Shown: positions 56,413 to 64,000 of the stretch, one piece after another
Layout of the letters: each line of letters opens with the position of its first letter
Position numbering within the stretch: the stretch's first letter is position 1
Assembly: GCA_051294375.1 (NCBI GenBank)
Contig: CM119263.1
Location: 268,019 to 332,018 of the forward strand
Direction of reading: 5' to 3'
Length of the DNA: 64,000 nt
From: Paraspadella gotoi
Lineage: Eukaryota > Chaetognatha
Made by a program: the position numbers and the translations under genes
Notes under the pieces: generated by a model
Databases searched by the model: none
What the model was told of the DNA's origin: nothing
What the model saw: the letters and a program-made list of their open reading frames with translations, nothing else

Positions 56413-56510
56413 TTGTCGTTGAGTTGTTATTGTTTTCGTCGTTGTTGTCGTCGTCGTCGTCGTTATTGTCGTGGTCGTTGTTATTGTTTTGTTGTTGTTT
56501 TTGTTAATAT
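56413..56510 (+). repeat. Degenerate (GTC)n / (GTT)n tract
   Basis: GTC, GTT and ATT triplets with substitutions. Confidence 0.85.
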
Positions 56511-56654
56511 TTTCGTTTAGTTTTACGACATTGTGTACGTTTAATTTTCTTTGATTCATGATTAGTTATAAAATTTAAATGATTGAATTCAACAAAAAGA
56601 GATTTATAAATATTTCATTATTTCATTCTCAGGTACTCAGTTGCTTACTGTCTG

Positions 56655-56780
56655 GTGTGAGGACATTGTCACTCTAGGTGTCATAAAAATTTGAAGGTAT
56701 GATGACATTGTCACTTTAGGTGTCATAAAAAGTTGAAGGTGTGATGACATTGTCACTTTAGGTGTTATAAAAAGGGTTTG
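56655..56780 (+). repeat. 42-bp minisatellite, three copies
   Basis: GACATTGTCACT starts at 56662, 56704 and 56746; each copy continues with AGGTGTCATAAAAA-type sequence and TTGAAGGT. Confidence 0.92.
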
Positions 56781-56835
56781 AAAGAAAGAGAAAAGTCATG
56801 AAGCTTCCTGTCTGAAACGGATTATTCGCGCCCTT

Positions 56836-56837
<2 letters not shown>

Positions 56838-56894
<57 letters not shown>

Positions 56895-57110
56895 ATCTCT
56901 CTCTCTCTTTATCTCTCTCACCCTCCCTCCCTCTCTTCTCCGATTTTAAGACGCACATCCGCAATTGGGAACTCATTTCCTGTCTTATCTTTCTTCTTCT
57001 TCTTCTTCTTCCTCTTCTTCCTCTTCTTCTTCCTCTTCTTCCTCTTCATCTTCTCCTTCTTCCTCTTTTTCTTCTTCTTCTTCCTCTTTCTCCTTCACCT
57101 TCTCTCTGTA
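56838..57110. repeat. (CT)n array and (TTC/CTT)n tract
   Basis: (CT)n at about 56838-56920 and TTC/CTC triplets at 56988-57105, separated by about 60 bp of mixed sequence. Confidence 0.9.
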
Positions 57111-57119
57111 ATTAAATTT

Positions 57120-57390
57120 TAACCTGTAAGTAAGTCATCTTGTTTATTCTTGTAAAGTAATGTAATATAAGCCTTAGTTAATAATAGTAATAGTAATAGT
57201 AATATAGGCCTTATTTAATGTTAAAGATTTGGAACCTTCAGTTTTGACTTTTTCCTTACCTTTTAAAGGTGAGTGATTCACTTCCCTCCATTTCACTCAC
57301 CATTCACTTCCTCCTCATGACACTTCTTCCTCCGCTGCTTACTTTCCTTATCTTAGTCTCCAGGATTCAACTCTTTTTTTTTTAAATTCA
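57120..57390. other. Intergenic, no gene recognised
   Basis: Contains a short (AATAGT)n stretch at 57182-57204 and two related GTAATATA.GCCTTA words about 45 bp apart. Confidence 0.5.
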
Positions 57391-57392
57391 AA

Positions 57393-57393
57393 C

Positions 57394-57441
<48 letters not shown>
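57393..57441. repeat. (CT)n microsatellite
   Basis: Pure CT array. Confidence 0.95.
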
Positions 57442-57443
<2 letters not shown>

Positions 57444-57623
57444 TTCTTTTCTTCCTTCCCATTTTCAAACTCCATAAAAAAAATTATTAAGAATAAATGA
57501 ACAAACTTTTCCAAAAAATAAAGAAACTTAATTATTTAGTTTATAACTTTAAACGATCAAAAATTTCCATCGACCGAGTCTGATTGGTCGCTGCTTGATG
57601 TTTTTAGTAGTTGAACAATGAAC

Positions 57624-57694
57624 ATATATAAACTTGTTATCGTTAAAAATATATAAAGCTTGTTATAGTTAAAAATATATAAAGCTTGTTATAG

Positions 57695-57699
<5 letters not shown>
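57624..57699 (+). repeat. 25-26-bp minisatellite, three copies
   Basis: ATATATAAAGCTTGTTATAG units start at 57624, 57649 and 57675. Confidence 0.9.
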
Positions 57700-58394
<695 letters not shown>

Positions 58395-58640
58395 GTATAG
58401 TTTGTATTTATGACATGCAGTGTCTCAAATTCCGTCTTTTATACCTTATAGTTTTAGGAATTCCTGAAGGCGGTGCCAGTAGTCCCTAGGTTTGAAGTTT
58501 TTTTTGTCTTAACAAATGAGCAACTAACGATGGGCAAATAATATGCATTTTTAATGTAAGTGTGACAGACCGACGGAAAGACATACCGACCGACGTACCG
58601 ACCGACAGACCGACCGACCGAAAAGTGACTTTTAGACGTC
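58395..58640 (+). repeat. B-family repeat (single-copy flank)
   Basis: CATGCAGTGTCTCAAAT, GAAGGCGGTGCCAGTAGTC, CTTAACAAATGAGCAAC, then a run of GACCGAC words, and AAAAGTGACTTTTAG. The GACCGACC stretch (58566-58620) is itself a short tandem repeat. Confidence 0.75.
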
Positions 58641-58888
58641 CAGGCTATGGTTGATATATCATAGTATATAGTATACGTAGCTTTTGTCCGTCTAAAATGC
58701 GTTTGAGAATTTGAGAAAGGAGACAAAAGGGAAGTTGTACTTGTTCAAAATAACCTTTTGCCATATATTAAAATATTAAGATATTATGACACACATGGGC
58801 TCATTTTAGCTCAGCTACTCCCACTGATAATTTTTGTCAACCAAAAAAGAACATTTATAGTGATTTTTATAAGTATCCAAACTCTCAG

Positions 58889-59012
58889 CATTAAGATGGA
58901 TGAATGTCAAGATAGGAGACATTAGGGTGGACGGGCGTCAAAATTATAAACATTAGGGTGGATTAGCATCTAAAATAGAAACATTAGGTTAAACTGGCGT
59001 CAAAATTAGAGA
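58889..59012 (+). repeat. 31-bp minisatellite, four copies
   Basis: CATTA starts at 58889, 58920, 58951 and 58982, an exact 31-bp period; the core is CATTAGGGTGGA...GGCGTCAAAAT. Degenerate between copies. Confidence 0.9.
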
Positions 59013-59189
59013 CATTGTCTCAAAAAGGGAACTCTTTGACTTTGGCCCAAAATCGGATCAAGATTCTCTGATTTTCCGACAAGAAAGAAAATGTCGATTT
59101 CGACAACAAACATCGAGATTCTATCAAGAACCAAAAAAGAAAAAGAAAGAAAGAAAAAAGAAAAGTCATCCAAAAGAAAACACGCCAAT

Positions 59190-60170
59190 ATACATTCATT
59201 TTTTCGCCATATATAAAAAAAAAGGGAAAAAAAAAAACTTTAAAAATTTACATTTTTTCTCTCTTTTCCCGCAAAAACTGATAGTTTGGTGCCAATTTTT
59301 TTTTCTTAATCAAAATCCTTTAACCTTTTTGAGCTTCGCCCCGTTTGAACGAAATCTTTAATTCTCTCAATATAAAGCGACAACATTTTTTCGGACGAGT
59401 TACGCTACTTCTACTTTTAGGAGTGGCGAAACAACGTTTTTGGTTGAATTCCTTTTGTTCAGTTTTATTATGAAAGAGGCCCAAAATCATTAAAGCCACT
59501 TATTAATAATAATTAATAATAAAATAATAAAAAATTTATAATATTATTAATAACTTATAATTTAACTGTAACTATATTTATGATTTAATATACTCCGATT
59601 TTTTTTACTATACAGCTTTTCTGCCCAAACTATGCAATACTTTTTCTTTCAAAAAAAAATTTATTTTTAATAAATTAATTAGTTTAATATTTTAGAAATA
59701 ACAGGGACAACTAATTATGAAACTCGAGGAAAAGCTTCCCGGTTCCTTGAGAAAAAAAACCGCGATACCTTGAGGGGAAATTTTGAAGCTGAAAATTTTA
59801 AGGGGGAAATGTCGAAATATTTTTTAGGGGCAGAGAAATGTAAGGAATATGTCATCCCCTTAAAGGACTCGAGACTCAAAACGGCGGGGACCCTTGGAGG
59901 AGCGGGTAGAGAGAGGAGGAAAAGATGGGGAAGGGAAAATAAAGGTGGAGAATAAAAAAGTGAACATAGGAAAGAAGGGTGAAAGAAGAGATATGAGAAA
60001 AAATATTAATTATATTTACTTCATTAAAATTTTTGCGGAATGAAAACTGGAACAAAATAATATTAATATACCTTGATGTTTTTCTCATTAGTCCCCACCA
60101 AAAATATGTATCTTAAGCACGACCTTTTTCTACCGAATGATTGAGGTTAATATCAAATATCAAAGAAGGT
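59190..60170. other. AT-rich intergenic DNA, no gene recognised
   Basis: Long A and T runs. A G-rich purine patch (59765-59955) gives a 61-codon Lys/Gly/Arg-rich frame with no recognisable features. Confidence 0.45.
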
Positions 60171-60358
60171 AGGAATTGCAAGAGGAGGAGGAGGTGGAGG
60201 AGGAGGAGGAGGAGAATGGGGACTCTGGTGAGGAATAAAAGGCCAGTCAAACACGACGCCAAATTCACTAAAAGAGAGAAAAAAAAACTTGTGAAAATTC
60301 GAATTCTTGAGATGGAAAAAAATGACGAATTCGAGGATTTACAGGCAGCAAAGAAGAG

Positions 60359-60394
<36 letters not shown>

Positions 60395-60452
60395 GAGATA
60401 TGAGAAAGACGAGAGAGAGAGAGAGAGAGAGAGAAAGAAAGAAAGAAAATAA
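60141..60452 (+). CDS. Unassigned basic open frame between GAG and GA arrays
   Basis: The frame enters from a (GAG)n tract (60181-60216) as Arg repeats. An internal ATG at about 60215 gives a mixed, Lys/Glu-rich segment of about 50 residues (containing NKRPVKHDAKFTKREKKK, then ILEMEKNDEFEDLQAAKKSL) before dissolving into Arg-Glu repeats from a (GA)n array at 60361-60433. The middle segment could form a charged helix or coiled coil. Length is bounded by microsatellites on both sides; no homologue recognised. Confidence 0.25.
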
Positions 60453-60559
60453 TCTTCTAAAAAAAGAAATTGATTGATTGAAAAACTAAAATAAGCATTA
60501 ATCTTTCATTCATAGCCAAAGGAATCATAAAAAATATCGAAGCCAAATAAATTGATCAT

Positions 60560-60900
60560 TGATCTGTGAGTCTCTTCAAAGTGATGATCCCTTTACTATG
60601 TATTCGCCTTTTTTCCTTTCAAATATCAAAATCTGTCCAATTCATTCGCTCGAGCAGATAACCCTTTTTCAAAGAGAACCTTTTTTCTGTCGCGTTGATT
60701 TTATTCTTGTTTTGAACGAATTGATTTTTGTCGTCGGAAAAATTAGTTGTCATTGTTATCTTCGTCTTTGTCATCGTTTTCGAAATCGTCGTTTAAGTTG
60801 ACGACGATGTCATCTTCATCATCGTCGTCTTCATCACAGTCGTCGTTTTCGTCATCGTCGTTATCTTCCTTGTAAAATATTGTCTAGAGGCGGTTTACGG
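60560..60900. other. Intergenic with degenerate GTC/ATC triplets
   Basis: TCGTC/TCATC triplets at 60728-60870. No convincing gene. Confidence 0.5.
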
Positions 60901-60904
60901 CCGT

Positions 60905-60992
60905 CCTCACGCTTCTCGCAGAGTAGTTACCATCGGGGATCGATCCCGGTACCTAATTGTCCTGAGCTGAGGGTATTACTCAATGAGGCACC
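60905..60992 (-). repeat. tRNA-like SINE head or tRNA pseudogene
   Basis: On the minus strand TGCCTCATTGAGTAATACC (60972-60990) resembles a tRNA A-box region, and GGGATCGATCCCC (60935-60947) is a good B-box with its T-stem palindrome. Spacing of about 35 bp fits a split RNA polymerase III promoter. The two regions are normally shared by tRNAs and tRNA-derived SINEs; a full cloverleaf with anticodon was not established, so a SINE head is preferred. Confidence 0.5.
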
Positions 60993-61130
60993 GAGTCAAT
61001 GTCATGCTAATAGGCGGGATAAACTTATTGCCAAACCCGACTACACTATTTATCCTTCTTTGTCATCCGTCGTTGTCATCCCTACTCCTCGTTTTTCTTC
61101 ATTGTCTTTCTCCTTATCTTTATTCTTCCT

Positions 61131-61218
61131 CGTCGTCATCGTCGGCGTCGTCGTCGTCGTCGTCGCCCACCAGTGAATCGTCATCATCGTCGTCGTCGTC
61201 GTCGCCCACCAGTGAATC
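61131..61218 (+). repeat. (GTC)n arrays with a duplicated CCCACCAGTGAATCGTC word
   Basis: GTC runs at about 61131-61165 and 61182-61203, each followed by GCCCACCAGTGAATCGTC, a duplication of about 36 bp. Ser-rich and Val-rich frames here are artefacts. Confidence 0.85.
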
Positions 61219-61581
61219 GTCTGCGTCTTTTTGTCGCCACATTTTCTCCCCGAGACGAAAACGAGAGACCAATAAAAGTTTCATGGCCTTTATTGCCTTT
61301 TCCCTTCGGTTTTATTTTTTTTTACATCATTTTTATTCCTTTTTATTTTTTATAGTCAGGACATTTCAGTTTAAAGTCGGTCTGTCAGTCTATTAGTGAT
61401 TCCTGTTTCGCAAGTTCGCACTTAGCTTTGTAGACAAAGCTTGTTTCTAACTGTGTAACGACTTGGACTAATTTCGTTGTTGTAAAAGAAACACAAATTT
61501 TACTATTAAAAAATATTTCAATGTTGTTTTCATCAAGATTGAGATTTGTCTCTCGTCGCAATTGTGTCTTCAATTCCATCC

Positions 61582-61594
61582 GTTGCCAAGCAAC
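61582..61594 (+). promoter_or_regulatory. Palindromic X-box-like site (RFX type)
   Basis: GTTGCCAAGCAAC fits the X-box layout of two RFX half-sites around a short spacer. RFX factors control ciliary genes in animals. No promoter or gene start is recognised nearby, so this is a sequence match only. Confidence 0.3.
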
Positions 61595-61609
61595 CACCAC
61601 AAAATATCC

Positions 61610-61990
61610 ACGTCACCCATAAGACCCATACTAACCCATACTCCACACTTTCTCACCACACATTTTCCTTATTTTTCTTCATCCAGATTCACAAATCTAA
61701 ATTCACCTCATTTTCATTTCACTCTGCCTCTTTTCACATTTAATCTTCACAAATCATAGTTCATATTTTCCACTGAAAGAAATCTCTCCACTCGCCAGTC
61801 CTGCTACATTTTCTTTGTTCTACATCAGCACTATCCTCTGGCTTTTAGCAGTAAATTTACCGGCTATGCAATCTCCCGAGCTCAAAATCATTTTTAATAC
61901 TCGAAAAATCATGTATTAATTTTTAAATAATTTTTGGAAGAGCTGAAGAATTGAAGCAACTCCCGGTTCTCACCTTTGCTCTGTGAAGTT
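61610..61990. other. Intergenic, pyrimidine- and A-rich
   Basis: ACCCATA and CACA words at 61614-61660. No gene recognised. Confidence 0.4.
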
Positions 61991-62110
61991 ATAATAATAA
62001 TGATATGAAATCGGTACAACCAATGTAAAATCTGACTTTGGATACTGGATAGGCTTTGTTGGTTTACTTGTTTATATTTTTGAAAGAATTGAGGAAAGAC
62101 CAACTGAATG
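61990..62110 (-). repeat. S-family fragment, reverse orientation, diverged
   Basis: GAAATCGGTACAACCAATGT and GGATAGGCTTTGTTGGTTTA match reverse-complement S words. The remainder is degenerate. Confidence 0.5.
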
Positions 62111-62168
62111 CATTAATTTACTTTCCCTGAAACGTAAATGATGCGTAAATGATTTGAACCAATAGAAC

Positions 62169-62459
62169 TTGTATGTAATATGTAAATTTAAAACCTTTCT
62201 ATTTTCATTTTTCTTTTCTTTTCCCAATGATTTATTTCCGTTGTGTTTACGAACTTACCTCGTGTTTGTTCACAAATTGAAGAAAAAGCGATTTCACTTC
62301 GAAGCAAAACAAGAAAACCAATCTATTTTCTTTCGTAAATGGAATTTTATCAAAAATGGAAAAAAAAACTTGCGGTTCCATGTTAAATATATCGTCTTTT
62401 TTACTAGAAGATGGAACAAGATCGGAGACAAAAACCAGTGGCTGCTTCGATACACGTAA
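62169..62459 (+). CDS. Unassigned 96-codon open frame
   Basis: A frame with hydrophobic N-terminal part (about residues 8-35, Phe-rich) and a basic remainder (segment FHFEAKQENQSIFFRKWNF). It contains no microsatellite, but the Phe/Lys bias matches the local T- and A-rich DNA. No homologue or splice support. Confidence 0.12.
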   Translation: MYVICKFKTFLFSFFFSFPNDLFPLCLRTYLVFVHKLKKKRFHFEAKQENQSIFFRKWNFIKNGKKNLRFHVKYIVFFTRRWNKIGDKNQWLLRYT

Positions 62460-62699
62460 ACCACTAAACATTTATGCGTTTTACAAACTTTTGAACATTA
62501 AAATCGTTCTCTTCTTCATCATATGAATTGAATAAAAACACTCTGACAAGAGTTAATTCTTAAAAAATTTAATATCATAATGGCAATGAAAAAAAAGAAT
62601 GATTTTAAAAATTAACATTTGCAGGCGTAAGTACAATCGATAAAGATATTTATGAACAAACTAGTAGTAAAATACATCAAAATACGGCCGACGTACAAC

Positions 62700-62882
62700 C
62701 TTACATAATAACAATAACCTTACATAATAACAACCTTACATAATTAAAAAAACTGCCCTCAATGACAATGTGTTCCTTTTGGTGGCCGATTAAAAAAGTT
62801 AAATAAAAAAATAAAAAAAGAAAGAATCGAGATCCGAGGATTCGGTTCCATCGATTTGGTTCCATCGTTTTGGTTCCATCGT
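62700..62882 (+). repeat. Two short tandem repeats
   Basis: CCTTACATAATAACAA three times at about 62699-62746, and a 15-bp GGTTCCATCGATTT-type unit three times at about 62845-62882. Confidence 0.8.
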
Positions 62883-62949
62883 GGACATCGATTGACACGA
62901 CGCGACCCTTGACAACTTTTTTTCTTGAGGTCCCCAAAAAGGAAATGTC

Positions 62950-63285
62950 GCCGCACGATCTTGAAAAAAAATGAAAGAAAAATAAGATATGAATGAGATT
63001 ATTAAAGTGTTACTATCTACGATATTCTTCGATTCTACTTATTATTTTATCATTACGTATAAAATGCTTAGATTTTTTTTTCAAAATAATCAGCAATCTT
63101 AATAAGTTTTTTTCAATTTAGATTAAACTTGCTGTAAAATTTTTTTCAAAATATTTCGTTATTTATTATTAAGTAATAAGTATTAATTATTAGTTCGGCA
63201 AATTGCCACAATAAAACTAGAACATTTCTTTGTTCACTTAATTTAGTTTCGTAGTGACCTCAAACCCCATGAGGCCAAAAAGATG
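62950..63285. other. AT-rich intergenic DNA
   Basis: No gene recognised. Confidence 0.45.
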
Positions 63286-63296
63286 ACGGCAACCAG

Positions 63297-63344
<48 letters not shown>

Positions 63345-63345
63345 A
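63297..63345 (+). repeat. (GAC)n microsatellite
   Basis: About 15 triplets, followed by GATGAT. Confidence 0.95.
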
Positions 63346-63614
63346 ACAACGACGACGATGATGAAAGTCATAAAGATGATATGATCGAAATGACGCCAAC
63401 GTATGACAAGATTATGATTTTCTTTTCTATTTCTTAGACTTAGATATTATGGAGAAAAATCGATATATATATTTACTTACATCTTGTTAAAATCGTTATC
63501 TTCCTTGTTTTAAATGTCCCCAAGAATAAAGAATCTTTAGGACAAAGTACAAAGTAATAAAGTAAAAAATCTTAAAAGCATAAAGATCGAGCCGCTTTCA
63601 GATAGTAACCATTG

Positions 63615-63850
63615 ATTGCAGATTGATATAACAAATATTTGATGCGATGATAACCAAATATTGACGCGGTGATAACCAATAATTGATGCGATGTGATTAA
63701 CAAATGACTGATGTGATGATAATCAAATGATTGAGCGCGATTGATAGTCATTCATTGATATTGATGATAATCATTCATTGATACGATGATAGTCATTCAT
63801 TGATGCGATGATAGTGATTCATTGACGCGCTGAATCATTCATCGTAAATA
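63615..63850 (+). repeat. 22-23-bp minisatellite, about ten copies
   Basis: Units of the form GATGCGATGATAACCAAATATT drifting to GATGCGATGATAGTCATTCATT. TCATTCATTGA starts at 63748, 63771 and 63793 show the period; sequence shifts progressively from left to right. Confidence 0.85.
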
Positions 63851-63874
63851 AAACAAACAAATGCGTGTATGAGT

Positions 63875-63877
<3 letters not shown>

Positions 63878-63921
<44 letters not shown>

Positions 63922-63950
63922 AGGAGAGGAGAGAGAGAGAGAGAGAGAGA
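63878..63950. repeat. (GA)n microsatellite
   Basis: GA array with two AAG/AGG interruptions near the window's right end. Confidence 0.95.
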
Positions 63951-64000
63951 GGGCTGGACAGTTTTCCCGCCAACGAAACGCATTATTAGGTCTCTCTCGT

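Overview
This is a non-coding, repeat-dominated stretch of an animal nuclear genome. There are no bacterial-style operons or Shine-Dalgarno sites. The DNA is AT-rich and packed with very long microsatellites: (GA/CT)n, (GAC/GTC)n, (GAAA)n, (AAT/ATT)n, (TTC)n, (CTAT)n and purine/pyrimidine tracts up to about 600 bp. It also carries dispersed MITE-like repeats, a tRNA-like SINE head, splice-site-like exon borders and degenerate TTAGGG repeats. The repeat profile would fit a marine invertebrate such as a crustacean or mollusc, but no gene pins down the clade, so species is not claimed.

Layout. 1-177 holds the tail of an open frame with a good acceptor at its left end and a possible donor after 34 codons; it is the best coding-exon candidate. 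180-4600 holds microsatellites and a GC-richer, mostly microsatellite-free island (1.9-3.6 kb). 4.6-9.0 kb is very AT-rich and contains two foldback (long inverted repeat) elements and two fragments of a second dispersed family. 9-11.9 kb is mostly pyrimidine tracts. 11.87-47.97 kb is a mosaic of the same roughly 14-kb locus. Calling its three successive parts P, Q and R, the order is P-Q-R, 25 Ns, Q'-R', 25 Ns, P'-Q'', 82 Ns, R''. 47.97-64 kb is single-copy flank full of microsatellites and several minisatellites, plus a few unassigned frames.

The repeated organisation looks largely like an assembly artefact. Two gaps open after exactly the same terminal bases, R and R' are offset by a constant 9,198 bp including hypervariable microsatellites, and the differences between Q, Q' and Q'' are mostly single-base indels. 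One difference is biological in form. A 1.42-kb foldback element with TAAGGCGT ends and an 8-bp target-site duplication is present in Q and Q' but absent from Q'', where an intact 135-codon frame reads straight through the empty site.

Three dispersed families recur: a foldback MITE (here FB), a roughly 337-bp unit found alone and as a tandem array inside FB (here S), and a family with a GGCGG-rich end and a GACAGAC-rich end (here B). No complete protein-coding gene, rRNA or functional tRNA could be supported. Most long open frames are translations of microsatellites.
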